A model generated the notes under the pieces. That model was not told where the DNA came from, did no database searches, and worked only from the letters and a program-made list of their open reading frames with translations. The translations under genes and the position numbers were made by a program. 5,374 nucleotides of DNA from Nitrospira sp. (lineage in GTDB: Bacteria > Nitrospirota > Nitrospiria > Nitrospirales > Nitrospiraceae), in the NCBI GenBank assembly GCA_012032965.1, contig JAAUPT010000159.1:1-5374 (forward strand), written 5' to 3'. Position 1 is the stretch's first letter. Every line of letters starts with the position of its first letter. Shown here piece by piece: positions 1 through 5,374 of the stretch.

Positions 1-353
1 GTGTTGATCAGCGTTCGAATCTTCACTCGTTCATTACACCGGACACAGGGATTTGGCGTCGTGCCATTCGTATAGCCGTGGAGAAAATCATCAATCACCC
101 CTGTCCGAAAACTCTCACGAGTATCAAGAACATCATGGGGAATACTGAGAAGCTTGGCGACATGTTTGGCGAGGCCTACCTTACAGCAACCTCGTTCTTG
201 CCATTTTTTCGAGGTGGGAACTGATTCGTCTTCGTGTTCCCATACCTGGAGGGTGAGGCCATGGACATCGTAGCCTTGGCGAACGAGCAAAGCCGCTGCG
301 ACGGAGCTGTCAACTCCGCCGCTCATTCCAAGAAGAACAGAAGGACGAGTCAT
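1..353 (-). CDS. mnmA: tRNA-uridine 2-thiolase MnmA (TrmU), N-terminal part, cut by left window edge
   Basis: MnmA is the cytoplasmic ATP-dependent enzyme that puts sulfur on C2 of the wobble uridine U34 of tRNA-Lys, -Glu and -Gln. I translated 117 residues from the ATG at 353. Residues 9-17 (GMSGGVDSS) are the PP-loop that binds ATP. Residues 99-107 (TPNPCVRCN) are the family signature, with C103 matching the first catalytic cysteine (Cys102 of E. coli). The tract GCCKVGLAKHVAKLLSIP fits the segment between them. The second catalytic cysteine and the rest of the protein (families run about 350-380 aa) lie beyond the window. The start is supported because the PP-loop normally begins near residue 9-10 and no in-frame start codon lies just upstream. 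No Shine-Dalgarno sequence is visible before it. It follows the second bactofilin gene by 36 bp on the same strand. Family call is very secure. Confidence 0.95.
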   Translation of the reverse strand, partial: MTRPSVLLGMSGGVDSSVAAALLVRQGYDVHGLTLQVWEHEDESVPTSKKWQERGCCKVGLAKHVAKLLSIPHDVLDTRESFRTGVIDDFLHGYTNGTTPNPCVRCNERVKIRTLIN

Positions 354-362
354 ATTGGCTGT

Positions 363-368
363 ATTGTA
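363..368 (-). promoter_or_regulatory. possible -10 box just upstream of mnmA (near-leaderless start)
   Basis: On the minus strand TACAAT ends 9 nt before the mnmA ATG. A transcript from it would begin only a few bases before the start codon, which would agree with the absence of a Shine-Dalgarno sequence. The -35 position (about 386-392) has no good match to TTGACA, so this is a weak prediction. Read-through from the bactofilin genes is equally possible. Confidence 0.25.
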
Positions 369-389
369 GCGGGAGGAGTGGGTGAAGAG

Positions 390-836
390 CTAGAGGTCTG
401 AAGCCCGCATCTTGCTGCGATGTCCGGTAGCATCCTGAGCATACTTCGACGGCGCCGGCTGCTCTTCGACCCATTTATGGGCCCCCATGTCACACATTCC
501 GTGAAAATGGGCCCCGTCTTCGATAGAAATGCCAGGGGTACGAATATCGCCGATCAGGACCCCATGTTTTTGAATTTGGATTTTGGCCGTGGCGGTTACC
601 GTTCCGTTGATCTTGCCACTGGTCATCAACGTTCCGACTGAGATAATACCTTTCACGGTTGCTTGTTCTCCGACGATCAGCGTTCCTGTGGTATGGACTT
701 CCCCTTCCACGCGGCCATCGATGCGGATCGTTCCAGCAAAGCTGACGATGCCCTTGAAATCCACCCCTTTCGAGAGGAACGTGAAATTTTCACTGTCACC
801 TACGTCCTGAGCTTGCTTGTCGCCTAAGGCCCACAT
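390..836 (-). CDS. bactofilin family cytoskeletal protein (second of tandem pair)
   Basis: This 148-residue protein has the bactofilin (DUF583) architecture. A short disordered N-terminus (1-17) precedes a right-handed beta-helix core of short hydrophobic/glycine repeats at about 18-116, such as GTIRIDGRVEGEVHTTGTLI and GKINGTVTATAKI. A polar tail of about 30 residues follows (EEQPAPSKYAQDATG). Bactofilins polymerise without nucleotide into filaments, often at the membrane, and act as scaffolds for cell-shape or polarity factors. The start at 836 is preceded by AAGGAG and GGGAG on the minus strand (about 12 and 6 nt upstream). The N-terminus MWALGDKQ resembles that of its neighbour (MWKDKQ), which suggests a conserved membrane-targeting peptide. 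It lies 112 bp downstream of the paralogous bactofilin. Hand alignment of the cores gives about 41 identities in 98 positions, so an old duplication is likely. The partner or cargo cannot be read from the sequence. Confidence 0.9.
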   Translation of the reverse strand: MWALGDKQAQDVGDSENFTFLSKGVDFKGIVSFAGTIRIDGRVEGEVHTTGTLIVGEQATVKGIISVGTLMTSGKINGTVTATAKIQIQKHGVLIGDIRTPGISIEDGAHFHGMCDMGAHKWVEEQPAPSKYAQDATGHRSKMRASDL

Positions 837-925
837 CAGCGCTCCCTGCTCCTTGTTATCAAAACCGACGAGGCACTGTCACTACATGCACCAGGTTTGG
901 ACGAGTGGCGTCCTTCTGATCTCGT

Positions 926-948
926 ACATGTGAAAGGATATCACATGT
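926..948 (-). repeat. perfect 8-bp inverted repeat abutting the upstream bactofilin stop codon
   Basis: ACATGTGA (926-933) and TCACATGT (941-948) are perfect inverted copies separated by 7 nt. The repeat begins at the base right after the TAG stop (949-951) of the upstream bactofilin and lies about 90-110 bp before the start of the next one. There is no T-run after the stem on the minus strand, so it is not a standard intrinsic terminator. It could be an mRNA stem that protects or separates the two messages, or a dimeric regulator site. The half-sites resemble TGTGA/TCACA of the CRP/FNR family, but with a 7-nt rather than 6-nt spacer. Confidence 0.5.
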
Positions 949-1440
949 CTACGCACTCACTTTCCTGAGCGCTGTATCGCCGGTTAGTCCAACCGGATGC
1001 AGTACGGTCTCCCTTTGGACCGGGTGTACCGGTTGTTCCATCTCCAACGTACCGTTAAAGAAAACTCCGTCTTCCATGGAGAGCATTGGGGTTGTGACAC
1101 CCCCATTAATCATGGCAGGAGCGCGCAGCTTCATTTTGTCTTTGGCATGGATATCGCCGGTGATCTTACCCTTGCAGACAATCGTTCCGGCCGTTACTTT
1201 TGCGGTGATCACGGCCTCCTCACCGACCAATAAGACACCCTCGGTGTGGATTTCGCCATCGAGAGTTCCATCAATTCGTACCGTTCCGTGATAGGTGATC
1301 GTCCCCTTGAAGACGACACCCTTTCCGACAAATGCACTGATGTCTTGTCCAGGGTCGGATCTCGTCGATTCGAAACTCCCTCCAGGACCATCAAGGTCAA
1401 CCTCATCAGAGCGTCTGCCATCCTGCTTATCCTTCCACAT
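949..1440 (-). CDS. bactofilin family cytoskeletal protein (first of tandem pair)
   Basis: This 163-residue bactofilin has a charged, Gly/Asp-rich N-terminal tail (1-33), a beta-helix core at about 36-134 and a proline-containing C-terminal tail of about 30 residues. Core repeats such as GTVRIDGTLDGEIHTEGVLL and GKITGDIHAKDKMKL show the alternating hydrophobic/glycine pattern of the family. The start at 1440 is secure: a perfect AGGAGG on the minus strand (1448-1453) lies 7 nt upstream. The N-terminus MWKDKQ pairs an aromatic residue with lysines, like the short membrane-binding peptides described for bactofilins (for example MFSKQ in Caulobacter BacA). That reading is inference. It follows parB by 172 bp, so it may share the partition operon or have its own promoter. 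In Myxococcus, bactofilins position ParABS components, so a role in anchoring the partition machinery is a reasonable hypothesis from context only. Confidence 0.92.
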   Translation of the reverse strand: MWKDKQDGRRSDEVDLDGPGGSFESTRSDPGQDISAFVGKGVVFKGTITYHGTVRIDGTLDGEIHTEGVLLVGEEAVITAKVTAGTIVCKGKITGDIHAKDKMKLRAPAMINGGVTTPMLSMEDGVFFNGTLEMEQPVHPVQRETVLHPVGLTGDTALRKVSA

Positions 1441-1612
1441 ACGATCGCCTCCTCTCAGGGTGGAATACCGTTCCCCGGCCGAATAATGAGTTCGTTGCCG
1501 TTAGGTATCGTATCGGTTGGTCTCGATGAGATATTTAGCGTTGATATGTGCCAAAATGCAAAGAGATGTGGATTTTTAGTCGGCTGGTCAACTCGAGGGC
1601 TGTTCTAAAAGG
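1441..1612 (-). other. parB-bactofilin intergenic region, weak promoter candidate
   Basis: These 172 bp are the longest gap in the window. I see no clear hairpin-plus-T-run terminator after parB. On the minus strand TTGCAT, an 18-nt spacer and TAAATA (around 1530-1560) form a weak sigma-70-like candidate, which would give the bactofilin pair its own promoter. Otherwise the region holds only the ribosome binding site at its left end. Read-through from parAB is not excluded. Confidence 0.3.
1448..1453 (-). promoter_or_regulatory. strong ribosome binding site of first bactofilin
   Basis: AGGAGG, extended by GAG on its 5' side, lies 7 nt before the ATG at 1440 on the minus strand. It is the best Shine-Dalgarno match in the window and fixes this start. 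It also suggests that this bactofilin is translated more efficiently than its neighbours. Confidence 0.8.
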
Positions 1613-2461
1613 CTAACCAAGTAGGATGTCGACAACGCCGTCGAGCTCTTCTTTCGAAAAACAGTGGATTACCAGCTTCCCCCCCTGTTTTTGTGGCTGA
1701 ACGGTCACTTTAGTTCCCAGCCGCTTCTGTAATCGAGCTTCCAGATCGGCCCATGGCGAGTTCCGTCCAGGTTTTGCATGACGCTTTTTCCCTTCGAGGG
1801 AACGATCAACGAGTTTTTCTGTTTCTCGGACTGAAAGGGCGGTGGCAGCGACCACCTTACCCACGCGTAACTGGTCTTCTGGTGAGGGTAGGCCTAGAAT
1901 CGCTTTTGCGTGACCAGCAGACAGGCTGCCCGCTTCAACCAGTTGCTGGATGTCCGGGTGAAGTTGGGTGAGACGGACAAAGTTTGCGACCGACGACCGA
2001 TCACGGCCGACCTGCACGGCAATAGCGTCTTGGGTCAGGCCAAACTCATTCATCATGCGGGAATAGGCGCGCGCCGTTTCCATGGGATTCAAGTCCTGCC
2101 GCTGAAGATTCTCAACCAGAGCCAACAATAACGACTCTTGGTCTGTGCAATTCTTAATAACGACGGGGATAGTGTCTAGGCCAGCCTGTTTGGAAGCCCG
2201 CCATCGCCGTTCTCCCGCGATGAGTTCGTAGGTGCCATCACCTTTTCGTCTCACGACGATAGGCTGGAGGACTCCACTTTCCTTGATAGAGGCAGCGAGC
2301 TCGGCGAGTTCATGCTCCGGGAACACGTGCCTAGGCTGATAGCGATTGGGCACAATGGCCTCTAACCGGATCCGTTGAACATCGGTTGTTTCTGCAGGTG
2401 GGCTGACTCTTGGTGGTGGTAAAAGGGCGCCAAGGCCTTTACCGAGAGCTTTTTTCTCCAT
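1613..2461 (-). CDS. parB: chromosome partitioning protein ParB (Spo0J-type CTPase, parS-binding)
   Basis: ParB binds parS, loads as a CTP-dependent sliding clamp, spreads on nearby DNA and stimulates ParA to segregate the origins. The 282-residue form from the ATG at 2461 is of normal length. Residues 4-14 ([11 protein letters not shown]) are the conserved N-terminal peptide that stimulates ParA. The N-terminal CTPase domain contains GERRWRA (83-89) and [10 protein letters not shown] (117-126). A helix-turn-helix for parS lies at about 142-164, and the C-terminal dimerisation domain at about 236-282. An in-frame extension to 2569 exists, but those 36 residues lie entirely inside parA and match nothing in ParB. 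The chosen ATG has AAGGAG 10 nt upstream. It overlaps the end of parA by 23 nt, which implies co-translation. Matching parS sites lie at 3240-3255 and 3914-3929. Very secure. Confidence 0.97.
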   Translation of the reverse strand: MEKKALGKGLGALLPPPRVSPPAETTDVQRIRLEAIVPNRYQPRHVFPEHELAELAASIKESGVLQPIVVRRKGDGTYELIAGERRWRASKQAGLDTIPVVIKNCTDQESLLLALVENLQRQDLNPMETARAYSRMMNEFGLTQDAIAVQVGRDRSSVANFVRLTQLHPDIQQLVEAGSLSAGHAKAILGLPSPEDQLRVGKVVAATALSVRETEKLVDRSLEGKKRHAKPGRNSPWADLEARLQKRLGTKVTVQPQKQGGKLVIHCFSKEELDGVVDILLG

Positions 2462-3215
2462 TGGCAATAAACTCCTTAGCAAAAAATACGTAAGATTGGG
2501 AGCCGGAAGATGCTGCATTGTACAAGATCCCCGGGCGCCCATAACTCGGGGCTTCTGCCAGGGCGACATTGCGAGGAATGAGTGTTTGGTAAACTTTTTC
2601 AGCGAAGTGGGACCGTATTTGTTCTGTCACCTGTCGAGCCAGGCTATTCCTGGAATCATACATGGTGAGGATGATTCCTTGAATTTCTAGGTTTGGATTA
2701 AAGGATTGCCGGATAAGATCGATGCTGCTGATGAGTCGTGTTAAACCTTCCATGGCGTAGTATTCACACTGGACGGGTATGAGTACCGAATCTGCAGCGG
2801 TAAGGGCGTTGATGGTAAGAACTCCAAGTGCGGGTGGGCAATCGAAGAAAATATAATCATACCGTTCCCTCACGTCGCCCATTATTGATCTCAAATACCC
2901 TTCACGCCCTTCAACATTGACGAGTTCGACTTCGGCTCCGGCAAGATCTGCATTGGCTGGTAGCAGTGAAAGTCCTTGAATTGATGTTTCTATGGAGGTT
3001 TCCTGGACGGAGCTGTTCTTGACCAGGCAGGTATAGGTGCTGTTCGTCACCGATTGCTGGTCTATCCCCAAACCACTTGTGGCATTTGCCTGAGGATCCA
3101 TATCAACAAGTAGGACGGACTTTCCCTCAAGCGCAATGGTGGCAGATAGATTGATAGCTGTGGTTGTCTTTCCAACACCACCTTTTTGATTCGCTATAGC
3201 GATGACCTTTGCCAT
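2439..3215 (-). CDS. parA: chromosome partitioning ATPase ParA (Soj)
   Basis: ParA is the deviant-Walker ATPase that dimerises on ATP, binds nucleoid DNA non-specifically and pulls ParB-parS complexes apart. The protein has 258 residues, typical of chromosomal Soj-type ParA, which lack the N-terminal helix-turn-helix of plasmid type Ia ParA. Residues 11-18 (KGGVGKTT) are the deviant Walker A with the signature lysine at 11. [11 protein letters not shown] (33-43) is the A' motif, and YIFFDCPP (121-128) the Walker B region. YYAMEGL (152-158) is also typical. The ATG at 3215 has GGAG 7 nt upstream, and the product begins directly with the core [10 protein letters not shown]. It overlaps parB by 23 nt downstream. 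A parS-type site sits 24 bp upstream of the start, so ParB binding could repress or modulate parAB expression, as in several bacteria (inference). All motifs are intact. Confidence 0.97.
   Translation of the reverse strand: MAKVIAIANQKGGVGKTTTAINLSATIALEGKSVLLVDMDPQANATSGLGIDQQSVTNSTYTCLVKNSSVQETSIETSIQGLSLLPANADLAGAEVELVNVEGREGYLRSIMGDVRERYDYIFFDCPPALGVLTINALTAADSVLIPVQCEYYAMEGLTRLISSIDLIRQSFNPNLEIQGIILTMYDSRNSLARQVTEQIRSHFAEKVYQTLIPRNVALAEAPSYGRPGILYNAASSGSQSYVFFAKEFIANGEKSSR
2472..2477 (-). promoter_or_regulatory. ribosome binding site that decides the parB start
   Basis: AAGGAG on the minus strand lies inside the 3' end of parA, 10 nt before the ATG at 2461. It supports that ATG over the longer in-frame possibility at 2569. 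It also places parB initiation within reach of ribosomes finishing parA. Confidence 0.7.
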
Positions 3216-3239
3216 TAGGATGCTCCAGCACCAGGTTTA

Positions 3240-3255
3240 TGTTCCACGTGGAACG
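3240..3255. promoter_or_regulatory. parS: parS-like ParB binding site upstream of parA
   Basis: TGTTCCACGTGGAACG contains a perfect 14-bp palindrome (3241-3254). It differs from the symmetric parS form TGTTCCACGTGGAACA only at the last base. It lies 24 bp upstream of the parA start codon, between rsmG and parA. Chromosomal parS sites commonly cluster near parAB, and the C/G variant at the fifth base of each half is the form seen in, for example, Pseudomonas. Binding here could both seed the partition complex and autoregulate parAB. Confidence 0.85.
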
Positions 3256-3270
3256 ATTGAATCCTTCGAA

Positions 3271-3378
3271 GTGTGAGAAGGAAGTGAACAAATTGAAATA
3301 CACCTTTTCCCGAATCCCATTGGAAGATCGAAGAGGTAACGATTCACTACCTGCTTGGTTCAAGAAAGCCAAGCCCAT
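3271..3378 (-). other. possible displaced C-terminal coding remnant of rsmG
   Basis: In the same frame as the rsmG N-terminal part, this stretch reads GLAFLNQAGSESLPLRSSNG followed by IREKVYFNLF. That resembles the family's C-terminal pattern of Leu-Pro, a short loop, Arg and a hydrophobic strand. Adding it after residue 72 of the middle segment would give about 220 residues, a normal RsmG length. The frame has no stop until 3127, inside parA, which argues against it as an intact end. This is tentative. Confidence 0.3.
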
Positions 3379-3930
3379 TCATCAGCTGTGAGGAATAGAA
3401 AATTGCCATGCCCCCTGGGCGAAGTATGTTAGCCCCACTATTCATGATCAAACTTGGTTTTAATGCACGAGTCGTGACGTAGTCATACGATCCAACGGCT
3501 GATTGAGTATCGAGAAATCGATCTAGGTTTCCCTCGAATACGTCAATCTTCTCGAGGCGGAGTAGGCCGACGATAAAACGGAGAAAGGAAGTTTTTTATG
3601 AGAAGGCTCAATAAGAGTAATACTCAGGTCAGGCCGGACTATTTTCAATGGGACTCCAGGAAAACCGGCACCGGTTCCCACATCAAGAAGTCGCGATCCA
3701 GAATTGATCGATACAGCATTCAACGCAGCAAAGGAGTCCACAAAGTGTTTAACGACGATTTCTTCATCTGAGATAATGGTCGTAAGATTAATAGATCGAT
3801 TCCAGGTTTGCAGATGCCGGAGATACTCGATGAACAGACGGACCTGTTCGCTGCTGAGAGTAATTCCAATATTTGTAGAACATTCATGAATCAAAGACGG
3901 GAGAGCGATCTCTTGTTCCACGTGGAACAA
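3347..3930 (-). pseudogene. rsmG: 16S rRNA (guanine-N7) methyltransferase RsmG (GidB), frameshifted
   Basis: RsmG uses S-adenosylmethionine to methylate N7 of G527 (E. coli numbering) in 16S rRNA. Frame one, from an apparent TTG at 3930, gives 113 good residues, including the HFVDS element (62-66) and the SAM-binding motif LLDVGTGAGFPG (81-92). It then runs out of register and stops at 3523. Moving one base back in the A-run at 3592-3597 restores homology in another frame: TSFLRFIVGLLRLEKIDVFE, then YDYVTTRALKP (the usual SRA region) and ILRPGGMAIF. That frame stops at 3347. Joined, this gives 194 residues, a little short of the usual 205-220. A second shift near 3378 may have removed the true C-terminus. 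A single-base assembly error, a real mutation or recoding are all possible. The first six codons coincide with a parS palindrome. No good Shine-Dalgarno is seen, and a GTG at codon 4 is an alternative start. The gene lies 22 bp after mnmG. Confidence 0.88.
3913..3930. promoter_or_regulatory. parS: perfect parS-type palindrome overlapping the rsmG start
   Basis: TTGTTCCACGTGGAACAA is an 18-bp perfect palindrome, and its central 16 bases (3914-3929) are a perfect symmetric parS-type sequence. It occupies exactly codons 1-6 of rsmG (TTG TTC CAC GTG GAA CAA, read as Met/Leu-Phe-His-Val-Glu-Gln). It is the better of the two sites in the window and lies 666 bp to the right of the one before parA. 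ParB bound here would cover the rsmG translation start region on DNA. Two sites near parAB strongly support an origin-proximal partition centre. Confidence 0.9.
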
Positions 3931-3952
3931 TTACGCTGATGCTCATTGAAGG

Positions 3953-5374
3953 TCAATAGCAAATGGTAAGGCAAGGAGTTTTAGGATACAGATTGTCTAT
4001 TCGAATGGAATAGTCGGTTACCCTTTCGATTGTTACGAGGAGTAAGGATATGGCGGCCGGAGTTACACCTGATATGCGAGATGCTTGGCCGATAGTCTCA
4101 GGTCTGACTCTGATTAACTTTTCTCTGACCTCACGAGAAAATCCTGGAACAGTATTGTAATCGAAGGTGTGGGGGATCACCTTTTTTTCAAGTCGATTGA
4201 ATCTCTCGATCTGTTGAATCTGTCGCCGAACATACCCTTCATATTTAATCTGAAGCTCAACTTCGTCAGCGACTTCATGGTCGTTAATCACATCTTCTCC
4301 AAAAAACTCTAAGAGGCCACGATAATTTGCTTCTTGCCTCCGAAGGAGCTGTGCCATGGTCAGACTAGGTGAGACATTCTCAAGATAGGTACCTTTGGCT
4401 TTCAAGTAGATTTCATCGGTAAACCGCGGTCTAGCGGTTCGTAAGTGTTCGATCTCCGTTTCAATCATTCTCTTCTTCAGTTCAAACTTTTCATACGCCT
4501 CGTTTGGAATCAAACCAACATCGTGTCCGATTTGCATGAGACGAAGATCAGCATTGCTATGCCGGAGCAGTAACCGATATTCGGCTCGTGACGTAAACAT
4601 ACGGTAAGGCTCGTAGGCATCTTTCGTAATGAGATCGTCGACAAGCACGCCAATGTAGGCCTGAGATCGATCCAAAATCAGCGGAGGCTGCTCCCTCACC
4701 TTTAAGACCGCATTAATTCCAGCGACCAAACCTTGTGCAGCGGCCTCTTCATAACCGGAAGTCCCGTTAATCTGTCCGGCGTGATAGAGACCAGCTACCT
4801 GTTTTGCTTCGAGCGTTCTGTACAGTTGGCGGGGTGGGAAATAATCATACTCGACGGCATAACCAGGTTTGAGCATCTTGGCATGTTCCAATCCAGGAAT
4901 TGTCTTTAACATGGCTACCTGGACATCAACCGGCAGGCTGGTTGAAATACCATTCGGGTAAAATTCGTTGGAGTCGAGACCTTCTGGTTCGATAAAGATC
5001 TGATGCCGCTCCTTGTCTGCGAAGCGAACAACTTTGTCTTCGATAGAGGGACAGTACCGAGGTCCGATCGATTCAATCGCACCAGTGTAGAGAGGAGAGC
5101 GATCGAGGTTCTCCCGAATCACGTGGTGGGTTGCTGATCCGGTATAGGTCAAATGACAAAGGACTTGCTTCGTCGTGATTTGCCGAGTCCGATACGAGAA
5201 AGCGGGAGGGGGGGAATCTCCAGGTTGAGGAATCATGGCAGAAAAATCGATTGTGTCTTTGTCTAATCGAGGCGGAGTTCCCGTCTTCAGTCTTCCTACC
5301 TCAAACCCAAGATCGCGCATGCAATCAGTAAGATGCTCAGCCGCGGCTTCGCCGGCGCGACCGGCAGGAAAATG
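3953..5374 (-). CDS. mnmG: tRNA uridine-5-carboxymethylaminomethyl synthase MnmG (GidA), C-terminal 473 residues, cut by right window edge
   Basis: MnmG, an FAD protein working with the GTPase MnmE, installs the carboxymethylaminomethyl (or aminomethyl) group on C5 of wobble uridine in tRNAs such as Lys, Glu, Gln and Leu. The frame is open from base 5374, so the Met at 5320 is internal; the extra residues read [18 protein letters not shown]. Visible family motifs are GRAGE (5-9 of the fragment), [11 protein letters not shown] (27-37), RYCPSIEDK with the conserved cysteine at 108, [12 protein letters not shown] of the FAD domain (204-215), and [11 protein letters not shown] (259-269). The C-terminal MnmE/tRNA-binding part includes EGYVRRQ and [20 protein letters not shown]. 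About 150-200 N-terminal residues, including the FAD GxGxxG loop, lie outside the window. A tail of about 23 residues after ISLLLV is compatible with the family. It leads directly into rsmG, 22 bp downstream, a classic gidA-gidB pair. Confidence 0.97.
   Translation of the reverse strand, partial: HFPAGRAGEAAAEHLTDCMRDLGFEVGRLKTGTPPRLDKDTIDFSAMIPQPGDSPPPAFSYRTRQITTKQVLCHLTYTGSATHHVIRENLDRSPLYTGAIESIGPRYCPSIEDKVVRFADKERHQIFIEPEGLDSNEFYPNGISTSLPVDVQVAMLKTIPGLEHAKMLKPGYAVEYDYFPPRQLYRTLEAKQVAGLYHAGQINGTSGYEEAAAQGLVAGINAVLKVREQPPLILDRSQAYIGVLVDDLITKDAYEPYRMFTSRAEYRLLLRHSNADLRLMQIGHDVGLIPNEAYEKFELKKRMIETEIEHLRTARPRFTDEIYLKAKGTYLENVSPSLTMAQLLRRQEANYRGLLEFFGEDVINDHEVADEVELQIKYEGYVRRQIQQIERFNRLEKKVIPHTFDYNTVPGFSREVREKLIRVRPETIGQASRISGVTPAAISLLLVTIERVTDYSIRIDNLYPKTPCLTICY

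Noticed and set aside
926..948. CRP/FNR binding site or intrinsic terminator
   Set aside because: The half-sites look CRP-like, but the spacer is 7 rather than 6 nt. No T-run follows the stem, so I kept it only as an inverted repeat.
1530..1560. Sigma-54 promoter (TGGCAC on the minus strand) before the first bactofilin
   Set aside because: The distance from GG to GC is 11 rather than 10 nt, and the -12 element TTGC is absent.
1246..1608. 120-codon open frame on the plus strand
   Set aside because: It is antisense to the first bactofilin and runs into the intergenic gap. It has no recognisable motif, and the bactofilin frame clearly explains the coding signal.
2324..2329. CACGTG core inside parB as a third parS
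   Set aside because: The flanks (GAA before, CCT after) lack the parS half-site symmetry.
2462..2569. N-terminal extension of ParB by 36 residues to a start at 2569
   Set aside because: It lies wholly within parA, does not resemble ParB, and the ATG at 2461 has a good ribosome binding site and begins with the conserved [11 protein letters not shown] peptide.
3127..3378. 83-codon minus-strand frame as an independent gene
   Set aside because: It overlaps the parA start and parS, has no ribosome binding site and no family. At most its first part is a remnant of rsmG.
5120..5125. CACGTG core inside mnmG as a parS
   Set aside because: Flanking bases do not match parS, and it is simply part of the conserved His-Val-Ile coding sequence.
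1..5374. Replication origin (DnaA-box cluster) expected near gidA-gidB-parAB
   Set aside because: I found no TTATCCACA-like cluster, and no AT-rich unwinding region. The origin, if near, lies outside the window.

Overview
The window reads as an ordinary stretch of bacterial chromosome: a chromosome-partition locus with every recognisable gene on the minus strand. In transcription order (right to left) it holds mnmG (3' part only), rsmG with a broken reading frame, a parS site, parA, parB, two tandem bactofilin genes, and the 5' end of mnmA, cut by the left edge. The gidA-gidB-parA-parB order is the classical origin-proximal arrangement of many bacteria, so the segment probably lies near the replication origin, although I found no DnaA-box cluster here. 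Moderate GC, the gene order and the bactofilin pair would fit a Nitrospirota/Nitrospira-like or deltaproteobacterial-type genome. That taxonomic guess is weak and rests on no search.

Right part (3347-5374): mnmG makes the 5-carboxymethylaminomethyl group on the tRNA wobble uridine. It is followed after 22 bp by rsmG (16S rRNA m7G methyltransferase). RsmG coding sequence is clear but lies in two frames, joined at a run of six A (minus strand, 3592-3597); one base appears to be missing. The first six codons of rsmG, from an apparent TTG start, coincide exactly with an 18-bp perfect palindrome that carries a perfect parS-type 16-mer. A second, near-perfect parS sits 24 bp upstream of the parA start.

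Middle (1613-3215): parA and parB overlap by 23 nt and are surely co-translated. With the two parS sites they form a complete ParABS chromosome segregation module.

Left part (1-1440): two paralogous bactofilins (163 and 148 aa, about 42% identical over the core by hand alignment) follow parB. Bactofilins are cytoskeletal polymers that in Myxococcus position ParABS components, so adjacency here suggests a partition-linked scaffold. A perfect 8-bp inverted repeat abuts the stop codon of the first bactofilin. The window ends in mnmA, the 2-thiolase acting on the same wobble uridine as MnmG.

I see no mobile element, CRISPR array, tRNA or rRNA. There is no convincing evidence of a wholly new system. 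The points most worth following are the rsmG frameshift, the parS embedded in the rsmG start, and the ParABS-bactofilin linkage.
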